Positions 34,010-46,376 of a stretch of 64,000 bases of DNA are shown one piece after another. This DNA comes from Acanthococcus lagerstroemiae (Eukaryota; Arthropoda; Insecta; Hemiptera; Eriococcidae), in contig CM063112.1 of the NCBI GenBank assembly GCA_031841125.1, positions 9,202,603 through 9,266,602 on the forward strand. Reading direction: 5' to 3'. The first letter of the stretch is position 1. The number at the start of each line of letters is the position of its first letter. Below the pieces are notes generated by a model. That model was given only the letters and a program-made list of their open reading frames with translations, made no database searches and had not been told where the DNA came from. Position numbers and translations under genes: made by a program.

Positions 34010-35397
34010 TAAAAACACGAAGTGCTGGATGTTCTAAGAAAAGTAAAGGTAAATAAAGCACCAGGACCCGACCAAATACAAAACGAACACCTTAAAATCA
34101 TGGCAGAACCATTATCACAATTATTTAACCAAATTATGACAACGGGTAATACTCCGGACCAATGGAATCTTTCAGAAATCGTTTTGCTTCATAAAAAAGG
34201 AGATCGGTGCAATATTGGTAACTATCGACCAATAAGCCTGTCATCGAATATGGGGAAGGTATTCGTGAAAATAATCAAAAACCAAATATACAGCATTTTA
34301 GACCAAAATCAACCGATAGAACAGGCAGATTTCGTAAAAAATTTGCAACAATAGACCATATACAAACGCTCACGCAAATTATTGAAAACACAAATGAATA
34401 CGGAATAGAGGTGGTCTTAGCGTTCATTGACTTCAATAAGGCCTTCGACTCCATCTACCACCGCAGTGCCTGGAAAAAGCACTTGCATCGCAAGGCGTCC
34501 CAGAAGGTATTATAATAATGCTAGAAAATCTGTATCGTAAATCGAAGGCATTTATCTCGCTGGATAAGAAAGGGGAATCGTTTAGAGTGGGTAGAGGGGT
34601 AAAACAAGGTGATCCCTTGTCACCTAATATTTTTAATGCAGTACTTGAAGGATTGTTCGAGAATATATTTTTATCTACAAGGGGTATAGCGTTATATGGC
34701 TCAATAAGCAATTCGATCCCATGACACACTGATGCATGGAAAAAACATGTTGCATTGCAAGGGCAAAGTGGACTAAAATTAACTAGAAAATCTATATGAA
34801 AAAAGAGGCAATATCACCGCTGGATAAAGTACTAGGGCAATAGTTTTCAAAAAGTGGTAAGGATGGATAAAACAATTGGGAGTCTTGTCGATAATACATT
34901 TTCAATAGTAAATGAAGGATTCTACATAGCAAATTAGAAGTGGTGTAGTGAAATATGGCTCAAATGGTCATACCAAAAAACAGATTGAGATTGACGATGC
35001 AACGTCCATGATTGGCAAAAATATTGAAAATAAAACGTTGACTTGACGATATGTAAACCAATATGGCTAAATTGGAATACAAGAAACTGAGAAAAATACC
35101 GACACCTTGAAAAAGAGGGAAAATTGGGCAAACGCCGCCCCGTCCAGTGACGATACCAATACCTAGGGAGATTTCATTCTAAAAACGCAATTAGCGAGAG
35201 CGAAACTTGAGAGAAAACGAACTTTGCAAACTGTGGTGTGGCGTGGCTCACCTACAAGTTTTAAAATAAAATGAAAAAAAATAAGAAAAAATCCTATATG
35301 CTAACACTGGTCACGTTGATTACGCGTATTGCAGCCATAACTACAGGTGAATGCCAAAATAAGCAGTTCTTGTATCCCCTTAGTGAAAAAAAAAAAA
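34010..35397 (+). mobile_element. RTE-like LINE fragment with internal duplication
   Basis: RT pieces in two frames: KAPGPDQIQNEHLK, VLLHKKGDRCNIGNYRPISL (34022-34354), IDFNKAFDS (about 34425) and GRGVKQGDPLSPNIFNAVLEG (34518-34724). The segment from about 34466 to 34720 is repeated in diverged form at about 34735-34990 (gcatggaaaaa, ctagaaaatctata, ccgctggataa, atatggctcaa). Later sequence near 35055-35100 (aatacaagaaactga) matches the RTE relic at 46610. An A run at 35385-35397 may be a tail. Endonuclease and the FADD box are not visible. It abuts the Jockey LINE, so the order of these two insertions is unclear. Confidence 0.8.
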
Positions 35398-35521
35398 GAA
35401 GGAAACAAACATGCATAAAAATTGAAAATTCAAATGAACAGTTTTAAAATTTGCCAACTGCCTAATTATTGGGGGTGTTTCAACCCCCACACCCCCTATA
35501 GTTTCACCCCTTGCTGGGGTA

Positions 35522-35578
35522 ATTAGCCTCAGGGGGGCAATGACTGCGTCAGGGGTATTGCCCCCCCCCCGTGGCTAA
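35522..35578. repeat. Hairpin with poly-G/poly-C stem
   Basis: ttagcc, then GGGGGGCAAT, a loop of about 18 bp, then ATTGCCCCCC and ggctaa. It sits right beside the target duplication of composite copy 2. Confidence 0.75.
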
Positions 35579-36950
35579 GGGCCCGATTGTACATCCTCGG
35601 TTTTGTTACTCAGAACTGCTGTTCTGTCACCATGCCCGTTTTGTTATGCACCGCTTTTTCTTCTTCCGCCCAGCAAATATCAAACGGAAAACCCAGAAAT
35701 GAATTTCGTGTCGTCTGGCGAAAAAATCGAATTACTTGACAAACGAGCTCGAAAAGAACTACAGAAAGTCGCCGACATCGCTTGCATTATTTGTAAAATT
35801 CCGATGCACAACCGTGTGACGGGAAGGGAAACTCGACAGCTGCCGAACTTTCGCATTATTTTCATTTCACAAAAGGCAGGAGCGAAGTGTTTGTGTTTTT
35901 TGTTTTTTTTGCATTCTCAGTTCGCTGGTGAAAATCTTTTTCAATCCGTCTAACCACAGCAGCGATATCATTTTATTCGCCGCTCGGGCGCATTATTCGC
36001 GCGAAAAGAAAAACCTCGAAACATCGAAGCGGAAAAGGCCGGCTTAATTTAGGATAAGAAAATCGTTTCTTTTTAACGCGTCTTTTAAATTTGAATCGCG
36101 CGGACGACGAATATTACCCGGCGTGTATTCTGTGTCGTCGGGCAACCAGGTATCTTCGCCCGTCAGCTATCCCCACCAGTGCGGGAGGACAGCCGCTGGA
36201 GAAAAGGGATACAGCACCTATTATGAACACACAGTTACCGCTTCCTCTTTTATAATAGCGACTATTCCAAAAGTTGGTGGCACAAATTTTTGGACTAAAC
36301 AAGCAACAGCTGCACGTAGCGTCGTCAGTTTTTCGCCGACACCCGCCAACGAAGAGACCGGAGAGCACACGTATCCGCTCAGCTTCCAGCTTTACACACA
36401 GCGTATCCGGCATCCAGATTTTTTCTACACCCACCGCAATCCAGGTAGGATACACGCGTTCAATTTTAACCCGAAATTTGGCCAAATTTACCCCTGCTCC
36501 CCTATTTTTTGTAAAACACGCAGTTTGGAGGATATTGCAATTTTATGCCGGTTTTTGAAAACGGTTACGGATGCGATTCGACTTGACCAGTAGAGCCCGC
36601 TTGCCTCCCAGGCACTCAATACTTAAATTCGAAACCAACAAACTAGCTTTCGGTAATTCCTTTTCGCTGTTGGACCTTCAGTTTTCTTGTTTTTTTTTTG
36701 TTTTTTTTTTAACTAGCTTTTGTATGATTTTAGGGTATTTTTCTAAGGTACCCCATTTGTAGGGTGTTTAACGAGCGTTACTCCACCCCTTCCCGGGCTC
36801 ATAACCGGGTAAGTAGGCAAATTATCCCGACAATGTGTGAATATGTGTGCCTGATTTCATGTTCAAAGGGACCATGAAATGAACATTCAACGAAATCATG
36901 TGCAGTTGGGCGCCAGAAATTTTCTAGATTCTGAACTACGTTAGCGAGTG
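35579..36950. other. CpG-containing region, no gene recognised
   Basis: Compared with its flanks this stretch has many CpG (ttcgccgctcgggcgc, ttcgcgcg) and little repeat content. Frames 35603-35953 and 36123-36593 are open but unrecognised, and opposite-strand frames of similar length argue against coding. It could be single-copy regulatory DNA; this is inference from composition only. Confidence 0.4.
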
Positions 36951-36954
36951 GTTA

Positions 36955-37200
36955 TTGTCCCACTTGGTGTAAAGGTACACTGTTGAAAATTTCAGCCCGA
37001 TCAGATAATATTAACAAGTTTTTGGCTCCCTTTTTATTTTTTTTTAAATATAAAAATACATTAAGTTTTATTTAATGCTTATTGTTCCACTTGGTGTTTA
37101 TAAAGGTGGATAAGTTCAGCTCGATTAGATAATATTAACAAGTGGCGCCTCGACCCCCTCCCCCCCATATAGAAATATATATTAGTTTTGATGCATTTTG
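36955..37200. repeat. Diverged tandem duplication, about 125 bp
   Basis: Two units starting tccacttggtgt, each containing cgat(c/t)agataatattaac, at about 36959 and 37085. Confidence 0.8.
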
Positions 37201-39175
37201 TAGAAATGTTTTGCTCGATCTTTAAGGTGTCAGAAACGTATAAATTTAGACAGTTATAGTTTATATTGGTACCAATTCCATATTATTTTTTTCTGAACAC
37301 AAATAGGGTCGACACGGAGTAGACGATGATCGTCACAATAAGGAAAGGTCTAATTCACATTCGGTTAGAAAAAGTTTTCTCTACTTCAAAATGGGGGCTT
37401 AAACCTACTGCCCAGCCCCGTAGAGAGAAAAAGAGGGCCTAGGGGAATTTCCACAGGCCCCCTTCTTCCAGTTCATTTTTTTCTTTTGTCAGATGGGGGA
37501 AAAATTATAAGCTACGGGATAGGGCGTTGAAATTCAGGTCTTTCAAGAATATCGGATCCTCCTGAAAGTCCGGGCCCGGGGTATTCCCCCCCCCACCCTC
37601 GAAAGGGTTTCTACCACCAACTTTGGAATCTTAATGGAAAGATACGGAGATTGGTGTTTCCTTAGTCGTCAATTTCGTATTCCGCACCAGACTTCAGAAG
37701 AACCGGCTCCGATTTGGATTCGAAAATCCAAATTTTTAACCCAAGATAGACAGAAAAATTACATCATTTTTAAGACCTATCTTCATTTGGACCTAAAAAT
37801 ACAAATTTTTCAATTGAAAAGTACGCAGTAGCTTGAATTTGATCCAGATCAAAAATCTGATATGATATTTGAAATCAGCGACGCAAAAATTCACTATTAT
37901 TCAATTTTTCAAGCTAAATCGATTTTGCCCATTTTTGAGTCCAGCATTTGAAATTTTGGACCCAAACCATGGCCTGATCACAAATCTGGCGCGAAATTTA
38001 AAAATCAACGATTTAATAAACTATCTTTTTTTTTTTTGTTCGTTCAATACCTTCCCGTTTACGTTTACAAAAATCAATGGTGCGTTCGAGCCCCGATTTT
38101 GATGGAGAGAAATCTTTTTATCCAGAAGGAAACTAGACTTCCCCCCATTTGAAGATTCTCATTTACCTCATGTAGATCCGACTTCGCGTTACAAAAAAAA
38201 TGGGGTTACATTTTGAACGAACTAGATCAGTGACCTCATGAAGAGTTGAGCGGAGGTGAAATTCGACATGGTAATTGATATACAAGGTGTTTGTTGAGAT
38301 GTGTCCCTCCAAGGGCATAGATAGGGGGAAGAGGGTCCAGGGTGTCTGGACACCCTTCCGCAAAAAGAAGAGTTTTTTCAAGAATTATGTAATGCAGATC
38401 ATGGCGAGAGTGTGAAGTGTCAGGCAGGATAGAGAAAAAAATTATTTAGGCACTCCCCGCCCTTATAACGGGGCCATCTACGCTCTTGCGTCTATCCCTC
38501 AAGTCATTTTTAGGTCGCATTAATGAACGGCAGAAGAAATGTAGTAGACAGGTGGGCTCAGTGAGGCCATCAACTTGGAATTTTAAATGGAAGCGTATCG
38601 AGCAAAGTATCAGAATGGAGGTTTTCTGGATCGCTGATTCCGAATACTGCATCAAATTTTTTATCACACCTTAGTTTAGGGCTCAAAATTTTTAGTCATT
38701 TTTTGGGGGCAAGGGTGGGGATAGATACCTTGGTTTCAAAAATCGAGAGAAGTGTTAAAACGAGGGTTCATCGGACTGCTATGTAGTTCAAAATATCTTA
38801 ATAGATTTTTGATCAGACACCGATTTGGGCCCCAAAATTGTGAGGAAGTTGGCAAAATAAAGTCTCTGAATTCATTCGTTATATATTATTCTAACTCTAT
38901 CCTCATAACTGTGACATCCAGGAGGCAGGCGGAGCCAAAATTGAAAATAGTGAGAAATGCACCATACGCATCACTTTTTGAGGTTTTGAGGTCGCAGAAT
39001 TCATTCCGATGTCAGTTCTACTCAATCTTCGAAACTGCGGAGACAGTGGCGGGATCCTCATGCGATAATGTCATATTAACATTGGTATCAAAATTAGGCC
39101 AATAAAGGTTGCTAAAATGGTTTTCTTAATTATTTTGAAATCTGCGGTCATGGGGTTTGCAATAGAGTCAAAAGA
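37201..39175. repeat. Dispersed degenerate repeat, no gene
   Basis: Within 37630-38100 and 38560-39080 the phrases gatcaaaaatctgat, gaaatcagcgacgcaaaaa and cgattttgcccattttt recur, matching arrays at 48360-48720 and 59180-60870. At 38339-38356 lies an 18-bp palindrome (agggtgtctggacaccct) that recurs elsewhere. No recognisable coding. Confidence 0.55.
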
Positions 39176-39205
39176 TTTTATTTTATTTTATTTTATTTAT
39201 TTATT

Positions 39206-39241
<36 letters not shown>

Positions 39242-39242
39242 G

Positions 39243-39273
<31 letters not shown>

Positions 39274-39299
39274 TATTTTTTTTTTTGGGGGGGGGGGGC
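39176..39299. repeat. TTTA/TTA microsatellite ending in poly-G
   Basis: ATTTT, then TTTA, then two blocks of TTA units, a T run and 14 G. The open frame across it is an artefact of the repeat. Confidence 0.95.
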
Positions 39300-42089
39300 G
39301 ATAATCAAACAATCTTAATTTCGTTTCTGATATATTTTTCAAGGTGCTTTTACATCAACTCGTAGAATATTCATCGATTTCTTTCTTTCGCCGGGGGGGG
39401 GGGGTGCACAATCTCTCACGGTTCCAATGCTATTGGAAAACGAGAGGGGAGCTAGTGCCTGAACTGAATTTTTAAAAAAGAAAAAATGTATTAAACATTA
39501 TCTGTTAGGTTTTGGAGTTTCTGAATAAGTTCTACCCCCTCCCCTTCCAATACTACAGAAGTAAATTTCTCTATATACTAAAAAAGTAAAATCAGCACCC
39601 CCTCCCCCTCCAATACCGCACTTATGAAACACAGTCTAGTCAGAATATAAAAACTGAATTCAGCAACTTAATAACTTTGTATTTGAAACCCAAATTTTAT
39701 TTTAGGACTTTTTTAACTATGGTACCTTTGCTCCTTGTGCCACAGTTTTCAATTTGGGGATAAATTGACATCAAAAATGAATTTAGTGGCCCCAAAAAAC
39801 CCTACAAGTGCTAGATATTTGTATTTCTCATTTTCAATGTGGGCTTCTTCTCCCCCTCTTTATATGCTACAGGTACGAAAACAAAGTCAAAATAATATTG
39901 AATGCAACGACCTTAGAAACTCTATATTTGATACCTATAGTGTATTTTGAAACGAATTTTACCTCAACTTCCGGACCTCTCATCACACTTCTCAACTCAG
40001 GAGCAAACTGATCAATAAATTAAATGCGAGATCCCCGAATACCTCGCAACCGATATCTCAATTGAATTTTTAAACGCTCTACTAGTTCGAAAACTTTCCC
40101 CAAAATACTGCCAGTCCAAACCGTTAAGACATAAAAACATGCATGAACGGTATCCAAGAGAAGTGGTGGCGAGGAGGGACAAAGAGTTTCCAGCGATAGA
40201 AAGCTATACAGCGGTTCAGAATGCATGTAAATTCTGAAAATCCCATGAAATGAGGAAGAAGCTTGTTAAACTATACCATTGAAAAAAGGGTCATTGTGAC
40301 ACCCCACTTCCATTCGTGACGCTTCTGGGGTAGATACGGAGAAAATACGAAAGACACCCATTCTTATAGAGAATCCGGTGTAGAACAATTTTTGGTTTAA
40401 AATATTCTTACATCCCAATGTAATCAAAATTTCTGTAATTTTTTTAGGAGGAGAGGGAGATATTTAAAAATTAGCAGAAAAAGTGAGACTTACGGATTTT
40501 TATTGTGTCAGGACACCGTTCACAGCAGTTCCCAGCGGGGTCCTGCTTGTTACCACTTTATTCTCCTGAATTTCCTCACTTGTCTAGACTATTTTGAACG
40601 AAGATATATTCATACAAAAAGCTTTCACGCATTTCGAATACAAATAAAAAATTTTAATGCCCTCAAACAGGCGCAATTTGAGACGGAAATTTTTTGATAA
40701 AAATACATTGGAACTGAGCCCGGGATAGCGTGGAGAAAATCTGAAGTAAAAATAGAAAATATGAAAATGTCGACTGTCTGACTTTTCATAAACCACGACC
40801 CACGTGCCGAAAGGGCTGTATGAACATTTCGCGCTCTCAAAATACTTCCAAATTCTTTTACCGTCGTTATGAAGTCGTTTAGCGAATGACAATACACCCC
40901 TACCTGGTTGTCGTAAGCAGCCAACATCCACACCCAGTTAAAATGCGATCAGTATGAAAAGATTCGGAGGTGTTTATTTATGATCTGGAAATAATTAGGG
41001 ATTCTACAACCGGTGAAAAGTAAGCCGAGTTGCTTTCTCTGCACTGTTGTCGGCGAGAATATTATAAAGAAAACCTACGTTAAGATATTAAATTCCAGAA
41101 AATTCGGGAATCACAGTAGATATCAAAGGGATCGCGTTTATCGAAATACAAACGTAGTAAAAAAAAAAATTAATTAGTTCCTACCGATTGGCAACCGTAT
41201 TCGAGCGCGTCTTAAAATATTGACTGCAATTGACAGTCGGCGAATAACAAAGAAAATATTCGCGAAGAACTTTGAATCGGATTGGCAATTCTATCATCTG
41301 AAACGAGAACGGACCCCATCTTTAGCAAGAGAGAGAAAGAGACGGTAGAGAAATTTGTGGTACAATGAGACGAGAAAACGTACAACGTGGTTATAATGGC
41401 ACCAGAGATTCGACTCGAACATTTCATCGTGGAAAGGCAAAAAAGAGAAGCTTTTGAAAAAAAAAAATACACGAAGTTTAATTAAACTACAATGAAATGT
41501 AATCTAAGGCAATCAGAAAATGTTAATTAATTTGAAAACAGTAACTTACAATTAGAAAATAACAAGCACATGCCTTTCGTAATTGTTACTCCACTTCGGA
41601 GGAAAAAACAAGCGAATTGTAGCTTCCCCCTCGCAGGGGCGAGTTGTTTCATTAGAACGAATTATCTTCTACAAACCGAATATTAAGTGCAAAAAATTTT
41701 AATAATTGTAGTGACGATGAGAACATTAATTTGTAAGGGCGTAGGGACGCGTCCTGCTCGAGGCGAAACGTCAAGGTGTATCCTAAGTCGCGTAAAATTT
41801 CTTGGCCCGCACGCTCTTCCCGATCCTGGTGGGCAACGAAACATTCACTTTGATTCAGTGTCTCTTTCGCTTGTACCCTTGAAATTGTTCGCTAGTTCCG
41901 CAGTTAGCCGAAATAAAGTAGACCGATGGAAAATTTACCGTAATTTAAGCACCTTCCAAAATTGTGGAAAATTACGAGGGTTTGGACAGAGGTGCACAGA
42001 GAAGTTCTGCCCCGGCTCCATAACTGAAAGGAAGAGAATCCATGATCGTACTATGTAATATTTTTTCAAATCCCAGAAATCGTATGACT
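39300..42089. other. Intergenic, no gene seen
   Basis: AT-rich to about 40950, then a less repetitive CpG-containing stretch 40950-42050. The sequence tttctctatatactaaaaaa at about 39567 recurs at 56587, where it may be a Helitron start. No frame here is recognised. Confidence 0.5.
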
Positions 42090-42097
42090 GATGAAAA

Positions 42098-42397
42098 CAG
42101 GGATGTACCGATAGGGGGGTTAGAGAGACAACTTACTTACCTCCACCGGTAGGAATTTTTCACTTAGCATTTGGAGAAATTTACCAGGCAGAGTTGGGAA
42201 AATTTAAGAAGTCAAAAGTTTTTTTTTTCTTTTTTGCTTTGATACTTAGGAATTGAGTTAAGAAGTTGGAAAAATCGAACAAATCAAACGGTTTTTCTTC
42301 TTTTGCTTTGATACTTGGGAATTTTGAGTTAAGTCAGTTAGGGCTTTCAGAGTTTGACACCCCCCCCCCCCGAAAAAAACTCTTCGGTACGTCCTTT
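42098..42397. mobile_element. hAT-type MITE, related to the one at 46889
   Basis: Left end CAGGGATG, right end near ggtacgtccttt, flanks GATGAAAA (42090-42097) and GATGAATA (42398-42405), 7 of 8. The interior has two imperfect copies of tttgatacttaggaatt, and the same interior (agagttggg, ttgatacttaggaatttt, ctcttcg) is found at 46889-47137. Confidence 0.7.
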
Positions 42398-42405
42398 GAT
42401 GAATA

Positions 42406-43010
42406 GAACATTTTCAGTTCCAACGGTAAGTTTGTTTAATTGTGCAAAACGTTTTCGCATTTTACTCCATAACACATCACAGTTGTGTAGCCAGGGGAAG
42501 AGGTGCCCAGGGAGTCTGGACTCCCTTTCCGACTTTATCAAATAGTGTTTTTCTAACAGCACCTTTTCGGTCGACATCAGACCCCCATCCTCGAACACGT
42601 GCTACTGCTCCATCATCAGTGTACAGTTATCTCACCACTAAGGTCCTCAACCCGTGATGTTGTACCATATGGTAAGCATAATATGATGTCCTATCCTTCT
42701 ATTGGCTTTACAGTCTGGTCTACTTGTTCACAGTCGTGTGGAGGGTGGATTGTGCCTTGTCTCCCTGTTGACTGTTGTGATCTGGTATGTTGGGTTATTA
42801 ATAATGATCCGTTTGACCATAAAAAAGTCGTTCTTGTCAGTGTAAGGATTAAATGTCAACCGAGAATTCCGAGAAAAAGTTCTCAAAGGTCAGCGGCTTC
42901 TGTTGAACTGATTAAAGGTAAAAAGTACATTTTTCTGAACTTCGAACATTACAAACCACGGAGACCAAATAAAAACATGAAAATGAATATCTACTTGAAT
43001 TTTAAAAATC
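42406..43010. other. No gene recognised
   Basis: Contains agggagtctggactccct (42509-42526), a variant of the palindrome at 38339. The 148-codon frame 42599-43045 is open but unrecognised and runs into a LINE tail. Confidence 0.5.
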
Positions 43011-43110
43011 AATCTTTTTTTTTTTGTTTATTTAAAAGCTACTAGCTGCGCCAAGGGCCATACGGCGCAGCAGATGGGGATGTTTAAATTAATGGAAAGA
43101 GGTCTTTGTC
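43010..43110 (-). mobile_element. LINE 3' end, same family as in eve intron 1
   Basis: The T run then gtttatttaaaagctactag and ccaagggcc match the LINE 3' end at 15919-16010. Read on the minus strand it ends in an A tail. Only the 3' UTR and last codons remain. Confidence 0.7.
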
Positions 43111-43111
43111 A

Positions 43112-44807
43112 TCTACTATATAAAAGTGAATGTGTGTCTGTGTGTCTGTGTGTTTGTTTGTTTGTTTGTTTGTTTGTTGGTTGTTCGAGGTTGGCGGCTG
43201 AACCATAAGAGCTGGGGGGTTTGTACTTTCTGGATGTGTTTGTATGAACCCGGAATAGGTTTTAGGCTATAACAAATTTCGGTACCCTAATTAGAAGGGG
43301 GCCACAAAATTTTGTCTCCCCTGGCCCCCTAATTTTGTTTTTAACTTGAACTTTTTAGAATCATTTTACGTCGACCTTCTTCATATTCTGCTAAAATTTG
43401 GTGGCGGTAACTGTCTCCCTTCTTATTGGGGGGTTGAAAATCTGAAATTTTCAAAACGAGCTCAAAATGCTTCATTATTGCACGTACATCTAATTTAAAA
43501 CAACCATAATATTTGCATATTGTTTCGTACCCATTTCTGTACCACACCGCCCATTTTCAACCACGTATCACCTCCAAAAGCCCTAAAATTTCAGTTTTTG
43601 AAAACTGTCTTCAGCATTCCTTCTAATTATCCGACTGAATTTTTGAAAACACGAACATTTTTCTCTGAATAACACAAATATGAAGCAGTAAACTGCAAAT
43701 AGATCAGAGCCCTCCAACTGAAGGCAATGAGTGTTGAAGCTATTTGCAGTTTTAAATTTTTGTAAATTTCAGTAGCGCGTTTCAGGGAACCTTTTCCGAG
43801 CCAAGAAACGGCTATCGGCTCCACACGGCGATTCGTCTATCAACACACGCACACAGACACGCGCGCACGAACGTGCACAAAAAAGGTTAGGAACAGAAAC
43901 AACAAAGGAGGTTTTAATACCTTAAGTATAATAGGCTAATGCGCCTATTCTTCTACGTTTTTGATTTTTTTTTCCCCACAGCAACTATTAGTAAGTTCAA
44001 ACTGCATATAAAAATGCAGCGTCTCATAATCAAAATCTCTCTTCTGTAATATGTATAAAAGTGTTAGCTTATCTGTGGGTGGGTGTGCATGTTTGTTCGT
44101 GGTTGGCGGGTGCATCATAAGAGCTGAGGGTAGATGCGGATACCGGGGAAGAGGGTGGGGGTCCGGACACCCTCCCCCCAAAAGATCAAAATACATATAT
44201 GCGGTATCAGTTCTAGCGATGGAGATCCCGATAGGCACATTAGGCAAGTGCCTAGGTTGACAGATTTCGAAGGGGCGGCAAAATGTTGTACAAAAACAGC
44301 GGGAAAAAGGAAGGAAATTCGGAAAAGAGTAAAAGAAGAAGAGGTAGACAGAAAAAAGGAAACAGTTGCAGAAAACATAACTGAAAAATAATTATCAATT
44401 TTTGACCTGTAGCTTATTAGGAGAATATGAAGCGGGTAGGGAGACATTTTGTTGAGTGACTATAGCAGCTTAACTTTTAAATCCGTAGCTGGTTATAAAG
44501 AACGTGAGCAAAAAGTGAAGTCCATAATACATTAAAAAAGAAGAAGTGAAAGATGACCACCCGCTTATCAGTCACGTTAGCAGCTGATGCCGGCAGTGCG
44601 GGAAGGTGCAAGTTTTCAGGCAGGAAAAGATCACGGATGTGGATCATAGGGAATCGTTGGAAGGACGGGAGGGAAGACGGGAAAGTGGTTAGCTATAAAG
44701 GGAAGAGGAAGGGACTAACTCAGTTAACCCAACACACTTTAGCCGGCTCACCTTAGCCAACTCACTTTAGCCCACAGTCTAGATGAGCCGCGAAGCGGGT
44801 CAGCTAG
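43112..44807 (+). mobile_element. Non-autonomous Helitron 1
   Basis: Helitrons move by a rolling-circle-type mechanism; typical ends are 5' TC, and a hairpin followed by CTRR at the 3' end, inserted between A and T. Here A then TCTACTATATAAAAG at 43111, and at the other end CCGCGAAGCGG, gtcag, CTAG (44804-44807) followed by T. The 5' part has GTGT/TTGT simple repeats (43128-43178) and ggttcgaggttggcgg-type sequence. A second, inner start-like sequence (tctgtaatatgtataaaag, about 44043) suggests a nested copy. No Rep/helicase coding is seen. Confidence 0.85.
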
Positions 44808-46376
44808 TCTACTATACATATAAAAGTATAAGTTTGTCTGTTTGTTGGTTTGTGTGTTTGTTCGAGGTTGGCGAGTGAACCGTAAGAGCTGGAGGGTTCG
44901 TACTTATGTGTTCGTATGAGCCCGGAATAGGCTTTAGGCTATAAAAAATTTCGGTACCCTAATTAGGAAGGGAGCCACAAAATGTTGCTCCCTGTGGGCC
45001 CTCTAATTTTTTTTCAACGTGAACTTTCCGGAATTGTTTTACATTGAATTTCTTCACATTATGTTGCAATGTCGTAACTGTAACTGTCTGAGGTTGAAAA
45101 TCTGAAATTTCCAAAACGAGCTCAAAATGCTCATTATTACATGTACATCTGATTTGAACACGACTATAATGTACTTGGGTATTGTTTCGTGCTCATTTAT
45201 CGTTTTCAACCACTTATCACCACCAAAAGCCCTAAAATTTTGTTTTTGAAAACTATGTTCAGCATTTCTTCTGATAACCCGATTGAATTTTTGAAGACAC
45301 CAACATTTTCCACTGAATAACACAAATATGAAGAAATAAACTGCAAATAGATTAGGACCTTCCGACTGGACGCAATAAGATTTGAAGCTATTTGCATTCG
45401 TAAATTTCCGTAAATTTCAACAGCGTTTCTCAGGGAACCTTTACGAGGAAGAACCAGCTAGCCGCTACACAGCTGTGGGAGGGTGTGTATGTTTGTTCGA
45501 GGTTGGCGGGTAAACCATAATAGCTGAGAGTAGTGGTGGATACAAGGGGGAGGATATCTAAATACCTACTAACGCAACTTCTCTATTATGTAGTAGCAGT
45601 TTCCCAGCAATGGATTTCCCAATAGGCACATTAGACAAGTGCCTAGGATGGCAGATTTCAAGGGGCGGCAGATTTTTGAACAAAAACAGCGGGAAAAAGG
45701 AAGGAAATTCGGAAAAAGTGAAAAAGAAGAAGGGACAGAGAGAAAAAAGGAAAATATCGTAGAAGTTGTAAAAAACAAAACTGTAAAATAATTATCAATT
45801 TTTGACCTGTAACTCATTAGGAGGATATGGAGTGGAGGGATGAGGGGAAGATATTTCGTTGAGTGCCTACAGCGGCTTAGCTTCTAAATCCGCAGCTGGT
45901 TACAAAGAGCGTAAGCAAAAAGTGGAGTCCATAAGACATTAAAAAAGAAGAAGTAAAGTGACCACCCGCTTATTATCGCATTAGCAGCCAATGCCGGCAG
46001 TGCGGGAGGGGTGGAGGGAGGAAAACTGCTAGAGTTTTCAGGCAGGAAAAGATCACAGGAATCGTTGGAAGGACGAAGAGGGAAGATGGGAAAGCGATTT
46101 GCAGTAAAGGGAAGAGGAGAGGACATACTACTGCCTGCGGAGCTCCGTACGATTAAATTTTGACATTCGCGTGTTTCCACGCTACAGAGGGAGGCCACAA
46201 AATCTTTCACCTGTGAGCCCTTTAACTTTTTTTTCAACTGGCACTTTTTGGAATTGTTTTACATTGGACTTCTTCACTCAAGTTAAAATTTGATGGCGGT
46301 AACTGTCTCTCTTCAGATATTATTAGGGAACTGAAAATCTGAAATTTCCAAAACGAGCTCAAAATGCCTTCTATGT

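Larger units (their letters stand above)
29360..35513 (+). mobile_element. Composite hAT-like element, copy 2, with nested insertions
   Basis: The left end CAGAGGCGAAACTTG starts at 29360 and the right end finishes ...TTTCACCCCTTG at 35513. Flanks are CTGGAGTA (29352-29359) and CTGGGGTA (35514-35521), 7 of 8. The left module is 29360-29635. The interior matches copy 1 up to about 29985, is replaced by a minisatellite block to about 30925, then matches again to 31083. The right module begins at 31084, breaks at about 31103, and its second half resumes at about 35400. The gap holds two LINE relics. It is therefore the same 1.2-kb element, expanded about fivefold by later insertions. Confidence 0.8.

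Noticed and set aside
42599..43045. 148-codon frame with several Cys (VWSTCSQSCGGW)
   Set aside because: Briefly resembles a Cys-rich extracellular repeat, but the pattern does not continue, and the frame ends inside a LINE tail.
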